From the NCBI GenBank assembly GCA_001936135.1, contig CP012812.1, positions 868,001-932,000 on the forward strand: a stretch of DNA of 64,000 nt, written 5' to 3'. A program made the position numbers and the translations under genes. This document shows positions 9,611 through 19,409 of the stretch, piece by piece; the stretch's first letter is position 1; every line of letters starts with the position of its first letter. A model generated the notes under the pieces. It did no database searches. It had not been told where the DNA came from and saw only the letters and a program-made list of their open reading frames with translations. The DNA is from Saccharomycopsis fibuligera x Saccharomycopsis cf. fibuligera (taxonomy: Eukaryota > Ascomycota > Saccharomycetes > Ascoideales > Saccharomycopsidaceae).

Positions 9611-10798
9611 ATGGACGAAAACCCATACTCGCAATTCAAGGTTCATGACTCCGCAGCAACATCATTGACAGGAACGCCTTCCGGAAGACTCACTTTTACT
9701 GGATTTCAAGACGGAAAGATCAAACTCTTGAGCATCGGCGGTGACTCAGCCCAGGAAGAAGTATCAGCAAGCGTGGTTAACGCTTTCTCCATAACTTCAA
9801 AGAGAATTAATAAAGTCAGAATCAATACTAGTACCAACTTTAATGAAATCTTGGTCGCTTCTGCCAATACTCTCGTTCAATTCGACTATAACAAAAGTTC
9901 TTTAGTGCGCCGAATAATTGATGAGCGAGGATGGCTCATCAATAATGACTGCAACTATATCAACGGAGAGCTTTGTGCCTGTGTGGATAATGACAACAGC
10001 ATGCGACTATACGACTTGAAGAGCAGGTCTCACAAGCCGGCGCAAATTTTTCGTGATTCTAAGGACAGTTTAAACTGCTTTGATTTCAAAAAGCAGCGCA
10101 ATTGGATTATTTCGTGCGGCTCCAATGATGGTAATGTTTACACTTATGATTTAAGGATGGGTAAACTTATTGTTGACGATATCGTACAATTTACAGGAGC
10201 CAGAAATAATAATGGTTATGGAAATGTTGAATCCATTCCTGCTAAAAACCATAGCCACCCAATAACTTCCATATCCCTATCCAACGAGTCAGACAATCAA
10301 AACTTGGCTTCCAAATATGCAGTGGTAAACTCACTCAATAGTCCGATACAGCTTTTTGTAACAAACATGGCTAATTCTCTCTCGGCAACTTCTCCTGCTG
10401 ATGTTAATTTTATCTCAGAATACAATCAGTACGACATCTCAGAATCCGAGGCCTCTCTGGTACTGCTGCTGCGAATTATTCAAGAGAAACAGTTTGCTAA
10501 AAAAGCGCTCGACAAACTGTACAAAGTGGATGCATTTTTGATTAATCACGACTTGAATATCATTTCGGGCTCAGAGACTGGAGAGGTCTACGTCTGGAAG
10601 GTTGGAAAATCAAACAACAAAAGCACGATGGAATCCACTGACGCTGATACTATTTTGAAAACGTTTAATAGTTATATGACTACTGAAAATCAGAGTAACA
10701 AGTTGCTTGCAAACGTTGCTTATTTACCATCAGTTCGTTGTGTGGTTGCCACGGGTGGTGATGGCAAGTTGCATATATGGGAAAATGTGCGGCTATGA
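9611..10798 (+). CDS. WD40-repeat protein, possibly MORG1/WDR83-like
   Basis: 395-residue beta-propeller protein; the first ATG in frame is at 9611. Several WD-type blades can be seen, among them LTFTGFQDGKIKLLSI, a stretch ending SMRLYDLKS, IISCGSNDGNVYTYDLRMGKL, IISGSETGEVYVWKV and VVATGGDGKLHIWENV at the C-terminus. The YDLRMGKL blade recalls the MORG1/WDR83 scaffold family, but this is a pattern match only. A helical insertion with several CTG codons (10450-10480) separates two blades. Spacing on both sides suggests its own promoter and terminator. Its function cannot be fixed from sequence alone. Confidence 0.8.
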   Translation: MDENPYSQFKVHDSAATSLTGTPSGRLTFTGFQDGKIKLLSIGGDSAQEEVSASVVNAFSITSKRINKVRINTSTNFNEILVASANTLVQFDYNKSSLVRRIIDERGWLINNDCNYINGELCACVDNDNSMRLYDLKSRSHKPAQIFRDSKDSLNCFDFKKQRNWIISCGSNDGNVYTYDLRMGKLIVDDIVQFTGARNNNGYGNVESIPAKNHSHPITSISLSNESDNQNLASKYAVVNSLNSPIQLFVTNMANSLSATSPADVNFISEYNQYDISESEASLVLLLRIIQEKQFAKKALDKLYKVDAFLINHDLNIISGSETGEVYVWKVGKSNNKSTMESTDADTILKTFNSYMTTENQSNKLLANVAYLPSVRCVVATGGDGKLHIWENVRL

Positions 10799-11333
10799 GT
10801 TTATTATAGATTTATACTCTTTATACTAGAATTCTGATGTTAGTTATGATTAGCAGCCATTATCGCCACTTTTACTTGATATTTAGCATCTCTATATACA
10901 GATGACGATCTTTTCTTCACTCTTACATGCTTTCCTTCAATGATTTTGTTACGAGTGGCTGATATTCCTGTCTACAATAATTGCTTAAGTTGTTATCATT
11001 ATTGTCATTTTCTTTCTCCTCTACTACAGCATTATGAAACAGTGAACATTCTATAATTGAGTTTATAATATGTGTATTTTTCGGTATTACCCGCGCTAAG
11101 TACTGAGTTTGAGAAGCGGGTACTGGTCAAAATTGGCATTTGCATACAAAAGTGGTATGCAAGATAGAGGAATCGTTGCAGCGATGGTCAAAAAATAAAA
11201 TAAAAAAAAATACACAGCATGTCGTACTAATGAAATTCAGAAATACGGATGGCAGTATTGTAGAGATTATTGATCTGTGCCACTGATACCGCCAAATACA
11301 CATAACTTCACCAAATAAGTAATCTCATGCAAA
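10799..11333. other. Intergenic region, WD40 gene to EFM4
   Basis: A 535-base terminator and promoter stretch. No gene, RNA or repeat is recognised. Confidence 0.5.
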
Positions 11334-12074
11334 ATGGCATCTGAAGAATTCCAGCTATCCAAATCCACGTTAGGGAAAAAACAATACTGGGATGATTTTT
11401 ATAAACTTGAAGAAACAAACTTTGAGATTAATTCAGAAGATACCGGAGAATGTTGGTTTGATGAATCAAACGCAGAAGAGAAGATGATAGAGTTTTTGGT
11501 GGAAAACTTTGAGGAATTAGATACTATCAACAGTAAGTCCAAAATCATAGATCTTGGTACCGGTAATGGGCATTTGTTGTTTGGGCTTCGTCAACATGAA
11601 GACGGGTTTTTCAAAAATAGTCCGTTGATTGGTATTGACTACTCAGAGAACTCTGTCAATTTTGCACAAAAAATTGCTACTCAGAGGCAGTTTGATGACA
11701 ATATTTCATTTCATCAGGTGGATTTCCTCACTAAGTATAAAGAATTTCTTGAAAATAGTGTTTTTCACGGTATAGATATCTTCTTGGATAAAGGAACTCT
11801 TGATGCAATTGCCCTTAATGATGAGAAATACCCATACGAAGATGGCAAATCATATGTAGGCTACGAACTATATCCTAAAGTCATTGAAAAACTTATGAAG
11901 AAGGATTCTGTGTTGCTTATTACTAGTTGTAATTTTAGCGAAGAAGAATTAACTAAGGTTATACTTAACAATAGCAGCAGTTTGCAAGTTTGGAAACAAA
12001 TTAATTATCCAAGTTTTAAATTTGGTGGGGTTAAGGGATCTACAATATGCTCAATTGCATTCATTAAGCAATGA
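11334..12074 (+). CDS. EFM4: Elongation-factor lysine methyltransferase Efm4 (See1/METTL10)
   Basis: S-adenosylmethionine-dependent methyltransferase of 246 residues, expected to methylate a lysine of translation elongation factor 1A. The N-terminal LGKKQYWDDFYKLE and the following GECWFDE are signatures of the See1/METTL10 family. The Rossmann motif I is IIDLGTGNGHLLFGL, and the acidic motif GIDYSENSV binds the cofactor ribose. The substrate-side motif DKGTLDAIAL and the C-terminal KFGGVKGSTICSIAFIK are also typical. Length matches the family. It converges with YRB2, with only about 140 bases between the stops. Confidence 0.93.
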   Translation: MASEEFQLSKSTLGKKQYWDDFYKLEETNFEINSEDTGECWFDESNAEEKMIEFLVENFEELDTINSKSKIIDLGTGNGHLLFGLRQHEDGFFKNSPLIGIDYSENSVNFAQKIATQRQFDDNISFHQVDFLTKYKEFLENSVFHGIDIFLDKGTLDAIALNDEKYPYEDGKSYVGYELYPKVIEKLMKKDSVLLITSCNFSEEELTKVILNNSSSLQVWKQINYPSFKFGGVKGSTICSIAFIKQ

Positions 12075-12215
12075 AAACTATTAAAAAAATAGTCATATTT
12101 TCTAATTTTTGCATCACAAAAAATAAACGTATTTATTTGGGAACAAAAAAAAAAAAAATTACAATTTATGCTACGTATACACGACAATACAACTCCCAAA
12201 AAGCCAATAACTCTT

Positions 12216-13502
12216 CTAATCCTTTGATGACTCTCTATCACTAGACTCTTTGCTATCTTCGCTGCTGCTCGTTGGAATTAAATCCTTAATTGTATTGTAA
12301 AGTTCATTAGCAGTCTCGCTGTTACCAACTCTAATTGCATATTGAACTAGTTTTTGATTCTTGGCTAACCCATGCTCGCCCTTTTCTACCTCTGGATTGC
12401 TGTAATCTGTTTCGATATTATTCAATCTGATGAATTTCTCAGAATGTAGTGAACTTTCCATTCCTTTGAACACTTCAAATCCTTTAGAAATTGACGCATT
12501 CAAAATTACTTTCAAAATACCAATTGTTCTCATAACTATTCTTGCTTTTGCCGTTTGAGATTTCTCTTTCGGTAGGTCATTGATATGTAACACGCCAACC
12601 CCTCTTTCTTTCCATCCACTCTTAATATCATGTAAATTTAAAACATATAATTTCGCTTTGCATTGAAAAATTGCTGTTTCTTCTTCTTCACCAGTAGTTA
12701 TTTCCTTTTTTTCAAGCTTAACTGCTTGGTAAAGGTTACCAGATTTTGCTGGTTCTCCATTGGAATCACCTTTTTCACTTTCTTTATTTTCGCTATCAGC
12801 TGTCTCCTTTTTAGTGTCCAATTTGTCAAATATGGATTGTCTGTTGGTTGCTTTCTGAAATGCATTTGAGAACTTGGAACCGGCACCAAACACAAACGGT
12901 TTAGATTCGGCAGCTGGAGTACTAGCTACTGATGAACTAGAAGATTGTGGAGCAGGAGTGGAACTTTCGCTTGGTTGGGAAGGTTGAGAGAAAGCACTAC
13001 TGCCAAACACATTCTTTCTCCCTGATAAACCGGAAAATGCAGTAGCTCCAAACTTTGAGCCTTGCCCAAAGACGAAGCCAGGTTTTTGGTCTTTATCTTC
13101 TTTTTTATCATTTTCTTTGTTGTCTGTCTTATCTTGTTCATTGTCTTTAGAGTTATCTTGGTCTTTCTCGTCCGATGGCTTTAACGCAGTCTCATCTTCG
13201 TTGCTTGTTGTATCCTTGGTAATCTGCGGCTCTGTTTCTAGCGTAGCATTAGTAGAATCTATCTTTGAGCCTTCACTTTTGCTGCTTTCCTCTTTGTTTT
13301 CAGAAGGTTCTTTGGCTTCCACATGTTGTTCTGATTTGGCCTTCTTTAAGAGATGTTCCTTTGGTTCACGAATTTCAGGGTTTGTTAAATCTGCCTCCTC
13401 GTGAGTTCTTTTGTGAGCATGCTGGTCAACAGCTTTCTCGGTGTTACTGATAGTTGGTTGTGATTCAGAATTGTCTACTTTTTTCTCTATTTGGTCAGAC
13501 AT
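12216..13502 (-). CDS. YRB2: Ran-binding nuclear export cofactor Yrb2
   Basis: 428-residue RanBP3-type protein that helps the exportin Crm1/Xpo1 carry cargo out of the nucleus with Ran-GTP. The N-terminal half is charged and low in complexity (Lys/Glu/Ser/Asp). Two FG-type motifs follow, GFVFGQGSKFG and PFVFGAGSKF. The C-terminal 170 residues form the Ran-binding domain, including FQCKAKLYVLN, a Trp-Lys-Glu-Arg-Gly core and KARIVMRT. The order and length match Yrb2 better than Yrb1 (Ran-binding domain only) or the larger nucleoporin Nup2. It is divergent from SNP1 across about 290 bases. Confidence 0.9.
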   Translation of the reverse strand: MSDQIEKKVDNSESQPTISNTEKAVDQHAHKRTHEEADLTNPEIREPKEHLLKKAKSEQHVEAKEPSENKEESSKSEGSKIDSTNATLETEPQITKDTTSNEDETALKPSDEKDQDNSKDNEQDKTDNKENDKKEDKDQKPGFVFGQGSKFGATAFSGLSGRKNVFGSSAFSQPSQPSESSTPAPQSSSSSVASTPAAESKPFVFGAGSKFSNAFQKATNRQSIFDKLDTKKETADSENKESEKGDSNGEPAKSGNLYQAVKLEKKEITTGEEEETAIFQCKAKLYVLNLHDIKSGWKERGVGVLHINDLPKEKSQTAKARIVMRTIGILKVILNASISKGFEVFKGMESSLHSEKFIRLNNIETDYSNPEVEKGEHGLAKNQKLVQYAIRVGNSETANELYNTIKDLIPTSSSEDSKESSDRESSKD

Positions 13503-13792
13503 TTTTTCAGGGTTTTTCTATAAATTTGGCAAGAGTAAGTTATGGACCGAAACGCGAAAGATATTCTGTGTTTGATGTTTTTAATACTTTTTTTTAAAAA
13601 AAAAAAAAATTGTATTGTCATAGTAGAAGGACCGCGGATTATGTAATCGGTACTATGTTTGGAAAGTAAAAAATTGTAAAGGGAAAAGCAAAAAATAAAG
13701 ACAAAGTACAAGCGCCAATTTCCACGATGAGCAGCTAATACATGGCTGTTCTTAGTTATAAACACATTGAAAAACCAAGATAATTATTGGAA

Positions 13793-14783
13793 ATGGTATG
13801 TTAGTTTCCCATATATACTACAGTAATCCTTGTGCATACTTGCTTGATGGTACTAACTCAACTAACCTATTTAGACATCTGACGCATCCAAATTTCCTCC
13901 AAAGATTGCAAAGCTCTTTGAGCCTAGACCACCATTGGTATTTCTAGAGTCAACAGATATACCGCCAGCAGAAAGACGAAATGGAGATATAGACGGAATA
14001 TCCAGTATACTACCGCAGTTGACAAATTACACCAAAATAGAGTACAATCCCACTGAAGGCGTACAACAGCAGCAGCAGCGGGAGAAAAAAGAGAAGAACA
14101 ATCAGCAGCGCACAAAGCTATTGGAGGACTTGAAGAATTGGAATCCGGATAATGATCCTCAGATCCGTGGGAATCCATACAAGACGTTGTTTGTTGGCAG
14201 GCTAGCGTATAGCGTGACGGAGGTTGACCTTCAGAAAGAGTTTAGCGCATACGGCCCTATAGAAAGAGTGAGGGTAGTGCGAGATAAAAACACCAATCAG
14301 TCAAGAGGCTATGGTTTCATCATATTTGAAAGAGAAAGGGACTTGAATGCTGCGTGCAAGGAAGCTAATGGAAAAGTGATAAATGACAGGGCTATCATTG
14401 TGGATGTGGAAAGAGGAAGAACCGTTAAAAATTGGCAGCCAAGAAGACTTGGTGGTGGAATAGGCGGTAGGGGATATACCCAGAAACAGTCTGATAAAAA
14501 CAGAAATGGATATTGGCCGTCTGGATATGGCAATAAAAGATTTGGCGACAAGCCACCGTTTAGGAAAAGCTATCACGATAGTTATTCAAGAACCCGGGAG
14601 AATAATGATCGAGCATACACCGGCAGTAGATACGCAGGCAGATATGAATCGAGAGACAGAGATTTCTTTGAACGAGAAAGAGAGGGAAAATCACATCATG
14701 TAGAGAGAGAACGCGAAAGGGAAAAGTTTAGGGAAAAGCGGATAGAGAATGAACGAGTTAGGGGTAAACCTAAAGCTTATTAA
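13793..14783 (+). CDS. SNP1: U1 snRNP 70K protein Snp1, first exon is the ATG alone
   Basis: Core U1 snRNP protein that binds stem-loop I of U1 RNA during 5' splice-site recognition. Exon 1 is the initiator codon only (13793-13795); exon 2 runs 13875-14783, giving 303 residues. This start is chosen because it restores the conserved N-terminus ending KLFEPRPP, which matches KLF/RLFKPRPP in yeast and human U1-70K. It is then followed by LKNWNPDNDP, the RNA-recognition motif (RNP2 LFVGRL, RNP1 RGYGFIIF) and the hallmark VERGRTVKNWQPRRLGGGIGGRG. The tail is rich in Arg, Asp and Glu. A splicing factor whose own message needs splicing right after the ATG could be self-regulated; this is an inference. 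Confidence 0.95.
13796..13874 (+). other. Spliceosomal intron of SNP1, directly after the ATG
   Basis: A 79-base intron with GTATGT at 13796, a perfect TACTAAC at 13851-13857, a second ACTAAC at 13861-13866 and TTAG at 13871-13874. Phase 0. The two branch motifs offer alternative branch points for the same 3' site. Confidence 0.93.
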
Positions 14784-15195
14784 GACCGTTATTCTTACAA
14801 GGTTGCTGCCAGATTTGTATTAATTGCGTATCGAGGCTGATCGCTATTGAGGCTGTCATAATTATTGTCATCTATGTATTCAAGTGTATTATAGTATGAG
14901 CAGCTGTCAATGCCGATGTCTAAGATTTCGCTGCTGACATTTTTTGCGGTGTTGACATTTTTGCCGACTGTGTTTATGTTCATGTTTGTTTATTTATGTT
15001 TTTGCTAATGCTTTTGTATGTTTACGCTACGACAGTACCAAAGGTCTTCCATTTTTAGATACAACTAACTATCTATTACCATATAATGTGCTGTTATAAC
15101 TGTGTAGAGGGTTGTTTTGTGGTTTGTAAGCCTCATTCATACGAGGATTGATCACCAGGATATTGCAACTAAAACTTGCTAGGATTGGCCGAAAC

Positions 15196-15204
15196 GTAAA
15201 CAAA
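15196..15204 (+). promoter_or_regulatory. Forkhead (Fkh1/2-type) site
   Basis: GTAAACAAA, an exact match to the yeast forkhead consensus, 185 bases upstream of the kinesin ATG and close to the composite site. Confidence 0.5.
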
Positions 15205-15220
15205 CGCATTGGGTTAAGTA

Positions 15221-15243
15221 CCTAATTGGGAAACATGTAAACA
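15221..15243 (+). promoter_or_regulatory. Mcm1-forkhead composite site (G2/M type)
   Basis: CCTAATTGGG at 15221-15230 fits the Mcm1 box (CC, six mainly A/T bases, GG), followed after six bases by GTAAACA at 15237-15243, a forkhead core. In budding yeast, adjacent Mcm1 and Fkh2 sites drive the CLB2 cluster in G2/M. The spacing and orientation here match that arrangement. Confidence 0.6.
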
Positions 15244-15388
15244 TGCCCGCTTTCCACCAAACTTTTTTATATCAGCATTTCTTTTCCAACTTAATCAAAC
15301 CTCAACATACTTTAAACATCACCATTCCTAATGGAGTAGCTCCCACTTCAAATAAGTGAGCCAAATAAGCTAATATCATTACTTCGCA

Positions 15389-17974
15389 ATGAGTGGAATC
15401 CCCATATATCTTAGGCTTAAGCCCTTTATTGGCATAACCAGCGACGGCAAAACTAATAACATCAAAATAGCCAGCGATGATGAAATCGAAGTGACTGGGC
15501 CAAAAAATTTTTTAAACAGCAGTTCAACTGGCAGCAGATTCACCTTTACCAAAATATTTAATGAAGAAACATCGCAGCTGAAAGTTTTCAGGCATACTGC
15601 CGAGAGTTTAGTGGACAATGTTTTGGCCGGTAATGATTCCTCTGTGTTCACTGTCGGTCCCAGCGGCTCTGGAAAGAGTTTTACTACTTTGGGCTCTGCA
15701 ACACAGCCTGGCTTGTTGGTATACTCACTTCATAAAGCTTTTGAAGCAATAAAATCTATGGATGACAATGCTGAAAATACAGATTCACAAATGAAAAGCT
15801 CATACCTTAACATTTTACAGCAGCATTATGGTTCTTTGTTTGTTGCAGGCCCCGGTATGAAAACTACAATTTCCACAATCAAAACTCCAAAGCAATCTGG
15901 CAAAAAACACTTTATCTCTCTTAATATCTTTGAGCTTTATACCGACACAGTTGTTGACCTACTAGAATCGGAATGTGATAATTACACTTTACGCAAAACT
16001 AGAAGCATGAGAATTGGTTCCTCCAAAGAAATTGTCACTGACTCTAAGGATGGGAAAGTTAAGCCATCCGGATTGATATATTACTGTGTTCATGACATCA
16101 ATGACGCCCAAAAATTGATCAACAAAGCAATCAAAAAGAGGCATGTCAGCAGTACGGAAATGAACTTACAATCCTCAAGAAGCCATATTTTCATTTATGT
16201 CAATTTTCATCAGGTCGGTGTTCAGGAAAATGACACCGAAGCAACAGTCATATCTTCTAGACTAACGGTGGCTGACTTGGCTGGCTCCGAAAGACTCAAA
16301 TCAACCAAAACCACCAGCCAAAGAAAAGAAGGGAATATTACCAACTTGAGTTTGTCCGAATTGGGAAGAGTTTTGCAGACTATCAGCTCGTTGAAAAAAC
16401 CATTGAAAGAGAGTGACAAAGCAATTTTGCGCTCTTCTAAAATGACAAGATTGTTGTTTGCTGACTACTTGGGCAATAAAAATCACCGACTAATAATTTT
16501 GGTCAATATTGATCCTTTCGCTGACTCAAAGATTATAGCGTCAGTTTTAAGGATTATCAAACCTGCCGACAGGTATCTAAATACAGAATCAGTCAAAGAC
16601 ACTCCTAGCTCGGCAACTACATCGCCTTCTAAAACAAAAGTAATGATGGCCAGTACAGTCCACAAGCCATCCACACAGCTAAGATTGGTGCAATCACCAG
16701 GAAGCATAACCAGAAATGCCATCTCCAGATTGACACAATCCACACAAGCCTCGCAGGCAAGAATAGTAAGCCCATCACATAGAGAAACTAGCTCAATGTC
16801 AAAGCGTATATCGCCATCAAAGATCAATAAGTCTCCCATCAGGCTAAATGTCTCTCCTTCCAAAGTAAATACCTCCCCTACAAAAGTTAATACCTCCCCA
16901 ATAAGACTTGATACCACCAACACCAGCACGCTAGAAAGAGTTGATACCTCAGGAGTTAAAATGAGTCGATCACCAACGAGATTGATACGGACAGGTAGTT
17001 TAGCAAGAACACAAAATAGTGAGTTGCGAGACAAGGTAGGTCTACTTGAGCAAGAAGTTGAAGTTCTAAAGGGCTACTTGGAGCAAGCTAATGAATATAT
17101 TGCACAGAATGAGTTCCGTATTCGTCAAGATGCTGCTCAAGAATATGCTATAATTATTGAGAGTATCGAGAAGAACCACAGAGAGCTTATGGATAAATTT
17201 GAGGCTGCAAATATCAAATCAACAGACGAGAGAATAGAAATGTTGGAAAAAGAAATGAAAGAGGAAATTGAGAAGTTACGACAGGATAACAGAGATTTGC
17301 TTAAAGAAAACTCCAAAACCACAACAAATTATGAGCAGCTACTTTTCAAACATGAGATGGATCTTAAAGCCTTAAGAGAACTTGAATCACAAATTCATAA
17401 TTTCAACAATGACAATATTAAGCTTAAACATGAAAATCTGAAACTCAAGACCGAAGTTGAAAAGCTTAGAAAATGGAAGTCTGATCATATTGGTTTTATT
17501 GGCCATACAAACGATTTTGAACAAATAAAAGAGGCCCTTGCAAAACGTTATGAAATGAAAATTAAGGACTACGACTCAAAAATTAACTCTTTATCAGAAA
17601 AATTGAAAATGGAAACTGAAAGAAATATAATTATGACTAATGAATTTCACCATCAAGAGCCAAACGCGCAAATAAATTCAAACATAAATCTAGCAAAAAA
17701 CGATATATCAGCCTACTTTGATAAAAACGTGAATGCTAACAATGACCTGGGAGTGAAAAAGAGAGCTAATTCAAAAAGACAAAAGACAAGAAAAAGCGAT
17801 AACGTATTGAGGGAGTCGCTAGATACTTCAATTAACATTTTGCCACAGCAGTTGAAACCAATTAAGAAAAGCAAACACAGCAAAAAGGCTACAGGAGAAA
17901 GCAAAAAGTCTGGTAAAAGAGCTTTAAAAAAGCCAAAAAAGTTGGTCATGTATGAGGAAAATGAAAACTTTTAG
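15389..17974 (+). CDS. Kinesin-like motor protein with coiled coil and SPxK/R cluster
   Basis: 861-residue N-terminal kinesin. The motor begins at residue 4 (IPIYLRLKPF), with P-loop GPSGSGKS at 90-97, switch I NLQSSRSH and intact switch II DLAGSERL from residue 296. It shares the early start and long post-P-loop insert with the gene at 605-3736, so the two look like paralogues or alternative members of one subfamily; a kinesin-6 (KIF20-like) relation is an inference. After the motor comes a basic linker with at least six S/T-P-x-K/R sites (16800-16990), typical CDK targets, then a coiled coil (about residues 550-720) and a very basic C-terminus. The Mcm1-forkhead site upstream suggests G2/M expression. 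A mitotic role is likely but not proved. Confidence 0.93.
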   Translation: MSGIPIYLRLKPFIGITSDGKTNNIKIASDDEIEVTGPKNFLNSSSTGSRFTFTKIFNEETSQLKVFRHTAESLVDNVLAGNDSSVFTVGPSGSGKSFTTLGSATQPGLLVYSLHKAFEAIKSMDDNAENTDSQMKSSYLNILQQHYGSLFVAGPGMKTTISTIKTPKQSGKKHFISLNIFELYTDTVVDLLESECDNYTLRKTRSMRIGSSKEIVTDSKDGKVKPSGLIYYCVHDINDAQKLINKAIKKRHVSSTEMNLQSSRSHIFIYVNFHQVGVQENDTEATVISSRLTVADLAGSERLKSTKTTSQRKEGNITNLSLSELGRVLQTISSLKKPLKESDKAILRSSKMTRLLFADYLGNKNHRLIILVNIDPFADSKIIASVLRIIKPADRYLNTESVKDTPSSATTSPSKTKVMMASTVHKPSTQLRLVQSPGSITRNAISRLTQSTQASQARIVSPSHRETSSMSKRISPSKINKSPIRLNVSPSKVNTSPTKVNTSPIRLDTTNTSTLERVDTSGVKMSRSPTRLIRTGSLARTQNSELRDKVGLLEQEVEVLKGYLEQANEYIAQNEFRIRQDAAQEYAIIIESIEKNHRELMDKFEAANIKSTDERIEMLEKEMKEEIEKLRQDNRDLLKENSKTTTNYEQLLFKHEMDLKALRELESQIHNFNNDNIKLKHENLKLKTEVEKLRKWKSDHIGFIGHTNDFEQIKEALAKRYEMKIKDYDSKINSLSEKLKMETERNIIMTNEFHHQEPNAQINSNINLAKNDISAYFDKNVNANNDLGVKKRANSKRQKTRKSDNVLRESLDTSINILPQQLKPIKKSKHSKKATGESKKSGKRALKKPKKLVMYEENENF

Positions 17975-18949
17975 TTGTACAATATTTATAGCATTTGCTA
18001 ACATATTCTGGTTTTTTTTACTTCCTATTCTTTTCACTTTTTTCCTTTTTTGGAATAATTGGTGATTCTTTGGGTTACAGTACTGTTATTTTTTTTTTTT
18101 TCCATTTCTGTGTGTTCTCTTCAAAAAAAAAAAGTTAAAAAGTTCACGACTTTTAATTTTATTTTCATTTGTTTCTGTGTTTATTATACCTCGTGCCAAC
18201 CGTGTTTCTTTTTGTCCTTAACTTTAGCATTCCTTCGAATAACTAAATAAATTAACACAATATTGTTTTGGTTTCTTTACCATCATTCGTTCCAATTTGT
18301 AAGCGGAATATTTTGTTGGCGAAACGTTTGTTTTTTTCTGCTACATGCAAAGAAGTAAACAAAAAATGTTAACTTTTCAGGTATGCCTCATTTATCGTAA
18401 CATCGAAAGTATTCACCTAGCAATAGGAAATGTCTTTGTTGAAACTAGTTATATTATAATGATTCGAGAAAAACATTTTTCTGAATTTTTACTTTATACA
18501 AGGACCAGTACGAGCAGTAAATAACTCATACTTTACGAGCGTGCACGTACAATCTCAAATCTGCAACTCTGCTTTCCAATTAGAAAATTATCAGTTTTTT
18601 AGTTGCCGGTCTCTACTAGAAGATTTTTTTTTTTTCTTTTTTCTTTTTTCTTTTTTTTTTTTCCTCACACACAAAACATTGATTTGTTATATATGCATAA
18701 ATTATAAAAAATGTAATTTTTTAAACTTGTTATATTGTATATACAGTATGTTTGAGACATTATTATATAGGGAAACTCTAAGTAAACTTCGCTATTGTTA
18801 GTTGGAAAATTCAATATCTTTATTGATAGTGATTATTTTGTTTTGCTATGTTGTAAACGTTGACAGATAAAAGAGAAAGGGTCTCACTTCAGTACCATCT
18901 TCCACTCACTAAGATAACTATTATGTGTTATCTAATTCATTATCATGGT
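17975..18949. other. Intergenic spacer, kinesin to LINE remnant
   Basis: Nearly 1 kb of AT-rich spacer with pyrimidine runs (18620-18662 is almost pure T with a few C). No gene is seen. Confidence 0.5.
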
Positions 18950-19205
18950 GATGTAGTAAACAAGACCAGAAATCGGAATGGTTTTCCAATCAAAGTCCTT
19001 ATCTTTCCGTAGGCGGGAGTATTTTTGAAATATCAAGTAGTTGTCGACCTGGATTAATTCTCGTGTATCACTGGATGGAAGGATGAGGCTGTCCCAGCTC
19101 AATTCCTTATTTATATGTGTCTTTCTCCATAATGCTTGTGATACTGGACATTTAACCATAAAGTGTTACATTTGTTTGCTGATATAATCCTCATATGACT
19201 GTTGT
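18950..19205 (-). mobile_element. LINE remnant, C-terminal ORF2 scrap next to tRNA-Trp
   Basis: About 250 bases closely similar to the minus-strand copy at 54940-55185. The translated end contains KCPVSQALWRK, then a run ending SGLVYYI; this is the Cys-containing region after the reverse transcriptase seen in L1-like elements. The similarity to the other copy stops near 19200, so it is cut at its 5' side, 95 bases before the tRNA. No reverse transcriptase remains. It is a decayed non-LTR element. Confidence 0.75.
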
Positions 19206-19251
19206 ACGATCAATTTTTTTTTTTTAAACATTCGGGTCCGAACTATGTAAT

Positions 19252-19273
19252 TTATATAGGTTAATAAAATGAC
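19252..19273 (+). promoter_or_regulatory. TATA-like upstream element of tRNA-Trp
   Basis: TTATATAGGTTAATAAAATGAC ends about 25 bases before the tRNA. A near copy precedes tRNA-Val and a looser one tRNA-Lys, which suggests a TFIIIB-binding TATA-like element. Confidence 0.45.
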
Positions 19274-19298
19274 CCTAATTTTCAAAAAACATAAGGAT

Positions 19299-19381
19299 GA
19301 TGTGGTGGCTCAATGGTAGAGCTTTCGACTCCAGTATACCGTGCCATCGAAGGGCTGCAGGTTCAATTCCTGTCCATGTCA
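19299..19381 (+). tRNA. tRNA-Trp (anticodon CCA) with an 11-base intron
   Basis: Acceptor GATGTGG pairs with CCATGTC, and the discriminator is A at 19381. D-stem GCTC/GAGC and T-loop TTCAATT are present. The anticodon CCA is at 19331-19333 in the stem TTCGA/TCGAA. An 11-base intron (19335-19345) follows position 37. The mature RNA is 72 bases. The body is almost identical to budding-yeast tRNA-Trp, whose intron is about three times longer. Confidence 0.95.
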
Positions 19382-19385
19382 TATC

Positions 19386-19409
19386 CTTTTCCTTTTTTTT
19401 CTTTTTTGC
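19386..19409 (+). terminator. Pol III terminator after tRNA-Trp
   Basis: A series of T runs (4, then 8 and 6 T) begins a few bases after the tRNA 3' end. Confidence 0.7.

Larger units (their letters stand above)
14784..15388. other. Intergenic region with cell-cycle promoter of the second kinesin
   Basis: 605 bases without a gene. The right half carries the forkhead site and the Mcm1-forkhead composite listed separately, 145-195 bases before the kinesin ATG. Confidence 0.6.
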
